A stretch of DNA of 50,305 bases from DATGJX01 sp035279385 (GTDB lineage: Bacteria; Vulcanimicrobiota; Vulcanimicrobiia; Vulcanimicrobiales; Vulcanimicrobiaceae): contig DATEHZ010000107.1 of NCBI GenBank assembly GCA_035279385.1, positions 1 through 50,305 on the forward strand. Reading direction: 5' to 3'. Made by a program: the position numbers and the translations under genes. Positions within the stretch are counted from its first letter, which is position 1, and each line of letters starts with the position of its first letter. Positions 23,597 to 31,242 of the stretch are shown here, piece after piece. The notes below the pieces were generated by a model, which saw only the letters and a list, made by a program, of their open reading frames with translations, searched no databases and was not told the origin of the DNA.

Positions 23597-24042
23597 TGGG
23601 CATGCTCTTCCCCGGAAGCATCGGCACGAAGACCGGCTCGACGCTCGAGGTGACCGTCGAAGCGGTGCTGCTCAACAACAGCTACGCGGTGCAAAAGCAG
23701 CAGATCGTCGGAACGAAACCCGGCGGCGGCCGCCACAAAGCCGACATCGTGGGCATGCGTCCGAACGGCTCGCAGTTTCTCGTCTCGCTCAAGTGGCAGC
23801 AAACGGCGGGAAGCGCGGAAGAGAAAATCCCGTTCGAGGTCATCAAACTGCTGCACACGCTTCGCGAGAATCCCGCAGCGTACGACAAGGCGTATATCGT
23901 GGTCGGCGGTGACGGTTTTAGCGCCGGCTTGGTCGAGTTCTATCTCTCCGAAGAGTTTCGCTCGTACGTACGCGATTCGGAAAAAATCGAGATTCTCACC
24001 CTCAACGATCTGATCACCCGCGCGAATCGAGGCGCGTTGTAA
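23596..24042 (+). CDS. Candidate PD-(D/E)XK endonuclease partnered with the Dam-like methylase
   Basis: 148 residues, translationally coupled to the methylase. The predicted order is helix, then beta strands carrying a nuclease-like core: Glu18/Glu22 in the first helix, Asp50 in HKADIVGM, and Ser64-Leu65-Lys66 followed by Trp-Gln-Gln in FLVSLKWQQ. Typical PD-(D/E)XK enzymes have D...(D/E)xK; here the second acid is Ser, a variation known in parts of the superfamily. The later IPFEVIKLLHTL and KAYIVVGGDGF segments fit helices and strands of that fold. I infer a type II restriction enzyme. The alternative is a non-catalytic PD-(D/E)XK-fold protein. No toxin or TA motifs are visible. Confidence 0.55.
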   Translation: MGMLFPGSIGTKTGSTLEVTVEAVLLNNSYAVQKQQIVGTKPGGGRHKADIVGMRPNGSQFLVSLKWQQTAGSAEEKIPFEVIKLLHTLRENPAAYDKAYIVVGGDGFSAGLVEFYLSEEFRSYVRDSEKIEILTLNDLITRANRGAL

Positions 24043-24057
24043 GGGTATAAACCCGCC

Positions 24058-25287
24058 ATGCTCGTTGCAGCGGCGCTTGCGGCCGTTTCGGCGTGGCCCA
24101 TGTACCAATTTCGCGCAGATCACAACGCCGTGCTCGCATCGCCGGCGATGCGCGTCTCCTGGACGCGGCGTTTAGGCGGAAAAATCAACGGCGGCCTCGC
24201 CTTCGCGCACGGCGCCCTCTTCGTGGAGTCGTTCGACCGGCGCGTGAGCGCGCTGGACGCGCGAAGCGGACGCGTGCTGTGGTCGACCGAGGTTTCGAAC
24301 ATCGTGATGACCACGCCAATCGTTGCGGACCGTCTCGTGATCGTCGGTACCGGCACGAGCACCGTGCTTACGCAAAGCGCGAACGCGCTCGTCTGGGGAC
24401 GGCCGCAGGGCGATGAGATCGTCGCACTCGACGAAGGCACGGGGCGCGTTCGCTGGCGGCGTTCGACCGCCGGTGAAGACATGCCGAGCCCGGCGCTGGT
24501 CAACATTCGAGGCGTCGATGCCGTCGTGTTCGCAAACGGCGACAATCATCTTCGCGCGTGGGCGGTGCGCGACGGTCATACGCTGTGGGAGCGCGCCGTG
24601 AGCGGCATCGCGTCGATGAGCTCGGCGGCGGTGGACGGCCGGCGCGTCTTCGTCGTCATCGGCGACGGCTCGCATTCGGGCACGCACGATCACCTCATCG
24701 CCATCGAACCGAACGACGGGCGCATCGTGTGGGGAGCGCCGTACGGGAACGCCGACTGTTCGCCCACGATCGCCGCGCGAACGGTGTTCGTCGAAGGATC
24801 GAATGCCGACGCACGTCACGCACAGCCCAACGCCTTCAACGACGTCGCGGCGGTGGACGAGCGCACGGGTACGGTACGGTGGCGCTGGTACTCCGGCTAC
24901 GGTACGTTCACCGGCGCCGGTTCCGATGAGGAAGGCGTTGCGGGCCTCGCCGCCGATGGCGCGCTCTATCAAAGCATTCCGGCGACGAACGAATTCATCG
25001 CCTTCGACGCACGCACGGGAAACGTTCGCTGGAAAATTCGTACGGGGGCAGCGGTGAAGATGAGCGCGGTGGAGCGCGCCGGACGTCTCTATTTCGGCGA
25101 CACGGGCGGGACGTTCTACGCCGTCGACGCCCGAAGCGGCCGCGTCATTTCACGCACGCCGCACCGGGCGTACTTCAGCGTCTCATCGCCCGTGATTGTG
25201 GGCGATACGCTCTACGTTGCCGACAAGGACGTCGTGCGCGCCGCTGCGTTCGGGACGAACTCCAGCGCGAGTCCGTCGATGCAGTAG
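24058..25287 (+). CDS. PQQ-like beta-propeller repeat protein
   Basis: A 409-residue protein with a short hydrophobic N-terminus (MLVAAALAAVSAWPMYQF), probably a signal; an in-frame stop 15 nt upstream rules out a longer one. The body is a chain of propeller blades with repeated signatures: ALDARSGRVLWS, ALDEGTGRVRWR, AWAVRDGHTLWE, AIEPNDGRIVWG, AVDERTGTVRWRW, AFDARTGNVRWK and AVDARSGRVI. These are the tryptophan-docking repeats of PQQ/BamB-type propellers. No dehydrogenase active-site residues were recognised, so it is more likely a scaffold or binding protein. Its 3' end overlaps the convergent msrB gene by 76 nt. It follows the nuclease gene by 15 nt, but a functional link to restriction is doubtful. 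Confidence 0.8.
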   Translation: MLVAAALAAVSAWPMYQFRADHNAVLASPAMRVSWTRRLGGKINGGLAFAHGALFVESFDRRVSALDARSGRVLWSTEVSNIVMTTPIVADRLVIVGTGTSTVLTQSANALVWGRPQGDEIVALDEGTGRVRWRRSTAGEDMPSPALVNIRGVDAVVFANGDNHLRAWAVRDGHTLWERAVSGIASMSSAAVDGRRVFVVIGDGSHSGTHDHLIAIEPNDGRIVWGAPYGNADCSPTIAARTVFVEGSNADARHAQPNAFNDVAAVDERTGTVRWRWYSGYGTFTGAGSDEEGVAGLAADGALYQSIPATNEFIAFDARTGNVRWKIRTGAAVKMSAVERAGRLYFGDTGGTFYAVDARSGRVISRTPHRAYFSVSSPVIVGDTLYVADKDVVRAAAFGTNSSASPSMQ

Positions 25288-25736
25288 CGCAGTCCGGTAG
25301 GCGGCGGTCCGTCGTCGAAGATATGTCCCAAATGGCCGCCGCATTGCCGGCAATGCACTTCCGTTCGCGGTTCGACGAGGTCGTAGTCGGCGCGCGTGAG
25401 CAGCGCGTCCGGCAACGGACGATAGAAACTCGGCCAGCCGTCGCCGCTGTCGTATTTCGTTTTCGACGAAAAGAGCGGCAACGCGCACCCCGCACAGCGA
25501 TAGGTTCCCGCTCGATGCTCTTTGAGCAGCGGACTGCTGTTCGGCGATTCCGTTCCGTTTTGGCGGAGAATGTAATAGCGATCGGGTCCCAGGATTTTGC
25601 GCCACTCGGGATCGCTGTGCACGACGGCATACTGCGCGCCGGCCTTCGCGCGCGTCGCACTTCCGGCGAGCGCCGCAATGCCGAATAGCCCGGCCGCGCG
25701 CAGCCAGCCCGCGCGCGTTACAACTTCACGTGACAT
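25212..25736 (-). CDS. msrB: Peptide-methionine (R)-S-oxide reductase MsrB with N-terminal export signal
   Basis: Reduces the R epimer of protein methionine sulfoxide. The first ~32 residues are hydrophobic (GWLRAAGLFGIAALAGSATRAKA), a probable signal or anchor. The catalytic domain has the zinc cysteines C81/C84 (CAGC) and C129/C132 (CRQCGGHLGH), GDGWPSF and catalytic Cys152 in RYCIDGLAL (normally RYCINS). ATG 25736 lies inside the end of msrA (19-nt overlap), so translation is coupled. The C-terminal tail after VPN is unusually Ala/Ser/Thr-rich and overlaps the beta-propeller gene. Function is expected in the periplasm or envelope. Confidence 0.9.
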   Translation of the reverse strand: MSREVVTRAGWLRAAGLFGIAALAGSATRAKAGAQYAVVHSDPEWRKILGPDRYYILRQNGTESPNSSPLLKEHRAGTYRCAGCALPLFSSKTKYDSGDGWPSFYRPLPDALLTRADYDLVEPRTEVHCRQCGGHLGHIFDDGPPPTGLRYCIDGLALEFVPNAAARTTSLSAT

Positions 25737-26194
25737 GCCACGCCGTGCCTTTCGAAATAGCGCTGGTGATACGCTTCCGCGGGATAGAACGCGGACGCAT
25801 CGACGATCTGCGTGACGATAGGTTTCGCTTGATTTTGCTGCTCGCGCTCGAACGATGCGTGTGCGCGCGTGCGCTGATCGTCGCCGTGCGTGAAGATGGC
25901 CGAACGGTACTGCGATCCGACGTCCGGGCCTTGCCGGTTCGGCGTGGTCGGATCGTGAATCTGCCAAAACACGCGCAGCAACTCATCGTAACCGACCTGC
26001 TGCGCATCGTACGTCACCTGCACCGCCTCCGCATGGCCGGTGGAATCACTGCAGACTTCGCGATACGCCGGATTCTGCGTGTGCCCGCCGGTATAGCCGC
26101 TCACGACCTCGGTTACCCCGGGAACTTGCCGGAAGGCCGCTTCGACGCCCCAGAAGCAGCCGGCTGCGAAGGTAGCGGTTTCGATCTTGCTCAT
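25718..26194 (-). CDS. msrA: Peptide-methionine (S)-S-oxide reductase MsrA
   Basis: Reduces the S epimer of methionine sulfoxide. 158 residues with catalytic Cys13 in AAGCFWGVEAAFR, then VSGYTGGHTQNPAYREVCSDSTGHAEAVQV, FWQIHDPTTPNRQGPDVGSQYRSAIF and a C-terminal ACHVKL. No signal peptide, unlike MsrB next to it, so MsrA is probably cytoplasmic unless exported by another route. It follows the binding lipoprotein gene by 26 nt and shares a transcript with it and with msrB. Confidence 0.95.
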   Translation of the reverse strand: MSKIETATFAAGCFWGVEAAFRQVPGVTEVVSGYTGGHTQNPAYREVCSDSTGHAEAVQVTYDAQQVGYDELLRVFWQIHDPTTPNRQGPDVGSQYRSAIFTHGDDQRTRAHASFEREQQNQAKPIVTQIVDASAFYPAEAYHQRYFERHGVACHVKL

Positions 26195-26220
26195 ACATCC
26201 GAAGAACGCCGCCGGGGCGT

Positions 26221-27843
26221 CTATGGATGCATGCGCCAGAACTGCAGACCCATCGGCAGCGCCGCCGGAGCGAGCGGATCGAGATCGTAGCCGGTCAGGT
26301 TGCGCGGCACGACCGCTCCGAGACGGTTCGAATAAAGATACAACACGGGCAGATCGTCGCTTGCGAGCTCCTGATAGCGATTCAGGGCCGTTCGCGCGAC
26401 CGCGGCAGACGGCGCGGTGCGCGCCTCCAGTATCGCCTGGTCGATTTGTGAATTGCTATAGAAGCCGAGATTGTAGCCGCCGTTGGCGCGCGTTTGCGTC
26501 GAGTAATAGTACTTGTAGTCATCCGGATACGGCGGCAGAATGAGGCCGCGAAGCGCCAGCTGGAAGCGGCTGTTGTGCAGGTCCACGAAGAAGGTCTGGA
26601 GCTCTTCGTTCTCGAGCGTGCATTCGATGCCGACGGCTTTAAAGTCGGCTTGAATCAACTCCGCGATATTGCTGGCGACGGCGTCCGTCGCGCCACCCGT
26701 TTTTAGGGTGACCCGCATCGCAGCGCCGTTCTTCATGCGCACGCCGTTTTGCAGGCGCCAGCCGGCGGTATCGAGCATGCGCCGCGCTCTGGCCGGATCG
26801 TAGCCGTACGTTTTCAGGCTGCGGTTGTAGTACGGTGAGAACGAGGGAATCGGGCCATTCAAAATGTTTGCTTGGCCGCTCATGATGCCTCGCACGATGA
26901 AGTCGCGATTGATCGCGTACATCATCGCTTGTTTTACAGTGGGATCGCGCATCCACCCTATGCCGGGATCGTGGTAGTTCGGCAGCAGCAGGAACGTGAC
27001 GTTCCACGGCCAGTTGATGAATTTGTGGTTTCCCCGCAGACGGCCGTGAACGCGCCAAAGATTCGGCGGAATATCCGTCACGTCGATTTCACCCGCATCG
27101 ACGGCGGCATAGAGCGAATCTTGCTGCGGATAGACACGGAAGGCGATCTGCTCGATCCGTGGCTGGGGGCCCCAGTACGTTTCGCTTCGCTGCAGCACGA
27201 TGTACGCGTCCGGCACGTGACGCAAAATGCGCCATGGACCGGACGTGACGGGATGCTGCGAAAATTCCGCGTTGGTATTTACGAATTTGGCTTCCGCCTC
27301 CGAGTCAGGCGGATACTTCCCCAGTATGTGCTGAGGTAAGATCAGCGTATCTTCCCGCGAGAGCGCGTTCATCAAAAACGGTGGTGAGGGCTTAGTCAGG
27401 AGAATTTCAACGGTGTACGGATCAGTCGCTCGAATGGAGCGCATGAGCGTAAAGTCGCTCGTATAGCCGGAAATGACGTGCGGATTGCGTTCCAGCAGAA
27501 TGGTGAACACCACGTCTTTTGATGTGATGGGCACCCCGTCGATCCAACGTGCACTGTGCCGCAAGTGAACGACATAGCGCGTGCCGCCGTTGGTGATATC
27601 GACCTTAGACGCGAGACTCGTGGACCATCGTGGCTTTAAATCGGGGCCGAAGTCGATGAGCGGGCTGTAAATCAAGTCTTCGATCATCGTGGCGGCCGAA
27701 CCGATTGAGACGTACGGATTGAAGCCTTGCGGGCCGGCGATCCAGCCGGCGACGATTATGTTCGTGTTGCGCGTTTCCGCCGTTCGCGCTCCGCACCCGG
27801 CTAAAAGCAGCAGCGCGGCGAGCGCGGCAAGTGTCGCCCTCAC
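26221..27843 (-). CDS. ABC transporter substrate-binding lipoprotein, peptide/nickel (DppA/OppA) family
   Basis: Extracytoplasmic solute receptor, 540 residues. VRATLAALAALLLLAGC is a lipoprotein signal with lipobox LAGC. Family landmarks: FNPYVSIGSAATMIEDLIYSPL, ITSKDVVFTI, TSGPWRILRH, YWGPQPRIEQIAFRVYP, DPTVKQAMMYAINRDFIVRGIM and ARRMLDTAGWRLQNGVR. GTG at 27843 overlaps the upstream permease stop (GTGA), which fixes the start; the long upstream extension in this frame lies inside the permease gene. It acts with the two permeases. ATPase genes are not in the window, so they must be elsewhere. The ligand may be a peptide or a glycan, given the adjacent glycosidase-like gene. Confidence 0.9.
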   Translation of the reverse strand: MRATLAALAALLLLAGCGARTAETRNTNIIVAGWIAGPQGFNPYVSIGSAATMIEDLIYSPLIDFGPDLKPRWSTSLASKVDITNGGTRYVVHLRHSARWIDGVPITSKDVVFTILLERNPHVISGYTSDFTLMRSIRATDPYTVEILLTKPSPPFLMNALSREDTLILPQHILGKYPPDSEAEAKFVNTNAEFSQHPVTSGPWRILRHVPDAYIVLQRSETYWGPQPRIEQIAFRVYPQQDSLYAAVDAGEIDVTDIPPNLWRVHGRLRGNHKFINWPWNVTFLLLPNYHDPGIGWMRDPTVKQAMMYAINRDFIVRGIMSGQANILNGPIPSFSPYYNRSLKTYGYDPARARRMLDTAGWRLQNGVRMKNGAAMRVTLKTGGATDAVASNIAELIQADFKAVGIECTLENEELQTFFVDLHNSRFQLALRGLILPPYPDDYKYYYSTQTRANGGYNLGFYSNSQIDQAILEARTAPSAAVARTALNRYQELASDDLPVLYLYSNRLGAVVPRNLTGYDLDPLAPAALPMGLQFWRMHP

Positions 27844-28718
27844 ATTCCCACCACGGAGCGCTCTTCGCGCTCGCGCATCCAGTCGCCGACGAAGTTGAAG
27901 GCGCAGACGCTGAAGAGAATCGCGAAGCCCGGCGGCAGAATCAGCCACCAAGCGCCCGCGAAAATGTCGCTCTGCGCGCTCGAGAGCAGATTGCCCCAGG
28001 ACGGCGTCGGCGCGCGAACGCCGATGCCGAGATATGAGAGCGCGGTTTCCGCCAGCATCGCGCTCGCGATCATAAACGTCGTCGTCGTGATGATCGTGCC
28101 GACGGCGTTCGGAACCACGTGCCGAAAGATGATGCGCCGATCGCCCGCGCCGATCGAGCGCGCGGCTTCGACGAAAAGCCGTTCCTTGAGCGAGAGCACC
28201 TCGCCGCGCACCAAGCGCGCGGGACCGAGCCACGACGTCGCACCGATGACGAGCATCAGCGCGACGAGGCTGCCATGAAACATCGCCGCGAGAAACAGCA
28301 GCAGAAAGAGCGTCGGGATGCTCAGCAGCACGTCGACGATGCGCATGAGCAGCGTATCGAACCAGCCGCCGTAATATCCGCTGACGGCGCCGTACGCGGT
28401 GCCGATCACCATCGCGACGAGCGCCGCGATGATGCCGACGGAGAGCGTTATACGTCCGCCTTCGAGCAAACGCGCCAGTTCGTCGCGTCCCAGCCCGTCG
28501 GTGCCGAGCAGATGCCGGACGCCCGGCGCGTCATACGCATGCGCCACGTCGGTCGTGTACGCGCTGATGTGCAGCAGCGAGGGTCCGATGGCGCACGCGA
28601 CGGCGACGATTGCGATCCAGATGAGCGCGGCTGCCGCGACCGGCGTAACGCGCACGCGCCGTTTGCGCGGTGTGTCGCTCGCCTCGTCGACGGGAAGAAC
28701 GATTGCCGCTTCAGTCAT
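27840..28718 (-). CDS. ABC transporter permease, DppC family
   Basis: Inner-membrane permease, 292 residues. It has a cytoplasmic basic N-terminus (PRKRRVRV), a first helix (AAAALIWIAIVAVACAIG), the family segment HLLGTDGLGRDELARLLEGGRITL and five further helices. The EAA-like loop reads EAARSIGAGDRRIIFRHVVPNAVG, which contacts an ATPase. The C-terminus is short. The start ATG lies within the end of the DppB gene (8-nt overlap). Confidence 0.93.
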   Translation of the reverse strand: MTEAAIVLPVDEASDTPRKRRVRVTPVAAAALIWIAIVAVACAIGPSLLHISAYTTDVAHAYDAPGVRHLLGTDGLGRDELARLLEGGRITLSVGIIAALVAMVIGTAYGAVSGYYGGWFDTLLMRIVDVLLSIPTLFLLLFLAAMFHGSLVALMLVIGATSWLGPARLVRGEVLSLKERLFVEAARSIGAGDRRIIFRHVVPNAVGTIITTTTFMIASAMLAETALSYLGIGVRAPTPSWGNLLSSAQSDIFAGAWWLILPPGFAILFSVCAFNFVGDWMREREERSVVGM

Positions 28719-29664
28719 AACGCACGCGCGGATCGACGACGCCGTACAGCACGTCGGCGAGCAGGTTTCCGAGAATGACCAGCACCGCGGTGATAACCGT
28801 CATGCCGAGCAGCGTCGCGTAGTCGCGATCGGTTGCGGATTGCCAAAAGAGTTGCCCCATACCGGGATACGCAAAGATCTGTTCGGTTATCACGGCGCCG
28901 CCGAAGAGCGCGGGCACCGTGCCGCCGAGCAGCGTGATGAAGGGAATGAGCGCGTTGCGCAGAGTGTGGCGGAAGAGCACGCGGCTCTGCGGCAAGCCTT
29001 TCGCGACCGCGGTGCGCGCGTAGTCTTCGCGCAGCTGCTCCACCATGCTGCCCCGAATGTAGCGGCTCCAGCCGGCCATCGAGACGATCGCAAGGGTCGC
29101 CGCGGGAAGTACGAGATGCGCGATGCGCGAGGGCCAATCGAACGCCGTGGTGTCGATCGTTTGCAGTCCGCCCACCGGCAGCCAGCGCAGCGTTACCGCG
29201 AAGACCGCGATCAAAATCGTTCCGAACCAGAACGTCGGCATGGACCACGCCATGAACACCGCCACGCTGGCCGTCCGATCGAATGCCGTGTTGCGCCGAT
29301 ACGCCTGATACACACCGAGCGGAACGGCAAGCAGAATGGAGACGACGAGCGCGCAGCCCATCAGCAGCATCGTCTGCGGCAAGCGAGATCCGATGAGTGC
29401 GATGACCGGCTGCTGGCGAATGTATGAAAAGCCGAGATCCCCGTGCAGCAGCGCGCCGACCCAAATGGCGTACTGCTGCGGCCACGGCTTGTCCAGGCCC
29501 AGCTCGTGCGTGATCGTCGCAATTTGCGCGGGCGTCGCTTTTTCACCGGCAAGGGCGAGTGCCGGTCCGCCGGGCGCAAGATGAATCAAGGCGAAAGTGA
29601 TGATCGTGACGCCGACCAGCGTCGGAATCGCGAGCAGCAGCCGCCTAAGTACGAAGTGTCCCAA
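28711..29664 (-). CDS. ABC transporter permease, DppB family
   Basis: Inner-membrane permease, 317 residues, starting MGHFVLRRLLLAIPTLVGVTIITFALIHLAPGGP as the DppB family does. A large second loop is followed by TM helices and an EAA-like ARTAVAKGLPQSRVLFRHTLRNALIP. The initiator is TTG at 29664: an in-frame TAG (the end of the upstream gene) sits two codons earlier, so no other start fits. It is therefore in the same reading frame as the glycosidase-like gene, separated by one codon. No good RBS is visible, so reinitiation is likely. Confidence 0.92.
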   Translation of the reverse strand: MGHFVLRRLLLAIPTLVGVTIITFALIHLAPGGPALALAGEKATPAQIATITHELGLDKPWPQQYAIWVGALLHGDLGFSYIRQQPVIALIGSRLPQTMLLMGCALVVSILLAVPLGVYQAYRRNTAFDRTASVAVFMAWSMPTFWFGTILIAVFAVTLRWLPVGGLQTIDTTAFDWPSRIAHLVLPAATLAIVSMAGWSRYIRGSMVEQLREDYARTAVAKGLPQSRVLFRHTLRNALIPFITLLGGTVPALFGGAVITEQIFAYPGMGQLFWQSATDRDYATLLGMTVITAVLVILGNLLADVLYGVVDPRVRYD

Positions 29665-29667
29665 CGG

Positions 29668-31170
29668 CTACCACGTATAGTCTGCGATTGCGTCCCATTG
29701 ATACGGCTGCGTGCCGTCCCAGGCGAAAAAGATCTCCCCGATCGCCCCCAGTTGTTTGCTCACGTCCAGCGATGCGGTGATTTCGTCAGCCGGCGGATAT
29801 CCGTTGCGCCCCTCCGCCGCCGTCTGGCCGCCGATGCTGATCGGCACGCTGCTCCGCGAGAGATACCGCAGCCGGTCGTACGAGCCTTTGAGCAGCACGC
29901 GCACCTGCGCCGCCGTCGTGGGCTTGCGCCGCATCATGCGCCAGTACGACATCGGTTGAAGAACCGAGACGTAGCGCGCGATTTGCGGAAACGGATATTT
30001 CGCATTGTTCAAATGCTCGAGGTACGGATCTTCGACGTTCGCCGCCACCAGATAGTTCGGCCCGAGTGCCTGGCGAACGGATTGCGCGTATTTCCAGAGC
30101 GCGTCCAGCCCTTGCGGATCGTCGCCGAGAAATTCGTCGCCGCGTTCAACGTCGATTGCAACGCCGGTGACGGGCGTACCCTTTGCCGTGCGATAGTACG
30201 CGCTGCGCACCGTTGCGCCGACGTCGTCGTAGAGCGTGTCGCGCGGCACCGTCCATCCAACCGTGCCGATTCCGTGCGCCGCCAGACCGTCGATGATGGC
30301 GTCGATCGTCGGTTTGGCTTCGGGCGTAATCTCCCAATACGCGCCGTACGCCGTGCGCAGTTCGATATAGTGCAAATGCGCCTTCACGGCTTGCTCGACG
30401 ATCGCGTGCGGGTCGAGGTGCTTGAAGTAAATGGCGTCGAGCGGATTGCTCGTGAAGTACAGCCACATGCCTTTGCCCGACACGTTGGAGACGGCCGTAA
30501 CGGGCGGCGCGGCGGGCATGTATACCGGGCCCAGCTTCGCCGGCTCGTAGCCCGCGCGATAGACGATGTAGCGGTAGGCGTGTCCCGGAAGAACGTTCGT
30601 GTCGCGGAAATTCGAACTCGGTCCGGCGACGATGCTCAGCGTTTTACCGCGGCCCGATGCATCGACGCGGACGACCCGCGCCAGTTTGCGTTCCTGTGGG
30701 AACCAACCGATTTGCAGCGCATGCGGGCCCAGCGGCTGCGCGACGACGCGCGCACCTTTCCATGTCCGTGTATCGGTGCGAACGGTGACCGCCGCAAACT
30801 CCGGCTGCGTTGAGTGCGCGGTGAACGTCAGCACGCCGTCGCGCGTCGCGTGAAGGATTGCGGCCGGCTGGCCGTAGCGCAGCCGCGTCTGCCACTGTAC
30901 CCAACCGTCGGGCGACGTCCAATCCACGTTTCCGCCGGCCATAACGCGCGTCGGCTTGCCTTGCGCATCCCAATACCGCGCGACCAGCAGCCAGCGCGCA
31001 TTTCCGTCGGGATCGAAACCCAGCGGCCGCGACTCGACCGTCATGCGCACCGCCGGACTCCCCCAATACACCGGGCCCGCCGGTGTGGGCGTGGGTATGG
31101 GTGCCGGCGTCGGCGTCGGCGCCAATTGTGCCAAGAGTGCGGCAAGGATCGAGAAGAGCGCAAACTTCAT
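29668..31170 (-). CDS. Exported putative glycosidase-like TIM-barrel protein
   Basis: 500 residues. MKFALFSILAALLAQL is a signal, followed by a T-P-T-P/A-P linker. Residues ~35-200 form a beta-sandwich-like region (RPLGFDPDGNARWLLVARYWD, GNVDWTSPDGWVQWQ, GHAYRYIVYRAG). Residues ~225-500 look like a TIM barrel: GMWLYFTS, HYIELRTAYGAYWEI, AHGIGTVGWTVP, PVTGVAIDVERGDEFLGD, NYLVAANVEDPYL, VSVLQPMSYWR and GEIFFAWDGTQPYQWD. The DVERGDEF and FAWDG acids sit at strand ends, as in several glycosidase families. I recognise no specific family. It is the first gene of the permease/binding-protein/Msr run, which suggests that the transporter imports a product of this enzyme. Confidence 0.65.
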   Translation of the reverse strand: MKFALFSILAALLAQLAPTPTPAPIPTPTPAGPVYWGSPAVRMTVESRPLGFDPDGNARWLLVARYWDAQGKPTRVMAGGNVDWTSPDGWVQWQTRLRYGQPAAILHATRDGVLTFTAHSTQPEFAAVTVRTDTRTWKGARVVAQPLGPHALQIGWFPQERKLARVVRVDASGRGKTLSIVAGPSSNFRDTNVLPGHAYRYIVYRAGYEPAKLGPVYMPAAPPVTAVSNVSGKGMWLYFTSNPLDAIYFKHLDPHAIVEQAVKAHLHYIELRTAYGAYWEITPEAKPTIDAIIDGLAAHGIGTVGWTVPRDTLYDDVGATVRSAYYRTAKGTPVTGVAIDVERGDEFLGDDPQGLDALWKYAQSVRQALGPNYLVAANVEDPYLEHLNNAKYPFPQIARYVSVLQPMSYWRMMRRKPTTAAQVRVLLKGSYDRLRYLSRSSVPISIGGQTAAEGRNGYPPADEITASLDVSKQLGAIGEIFFAWDGTQPYQWDAIADYTW

Positions 31171-31185
31171 GCTGCGGTATATTCG

Positions 31186-31219
31186 ACAAAAAGATGGGGC
31201 GATGCTTTTGCACCGCCCC
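31186..31219 (-). terminator. Intrinsic terminator downstream of TonB-dependent receptor 1
   Basis: On the minus strand, GGGGCGGTGC-AAAA-GCATCGCCCC forms a 10-bp stem with one G-U pair, followed by ATCTTTTTG. It lies 24 nt after the receptor stop and before the glycosidase-like gene. Confidence 0.85.
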
Positions 31220-31242
31220 GCCGGATCGCAAAGAATTCGCCG

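Noticed and set aside
22834..24042. 402-codon frame spanning methylase and nuclease genes
   Set aside because: Its first ~250 codons are an out-of-frame, Arg-rich shadow of the methylase; only the part from ATG 23596 has protein-like sequence.
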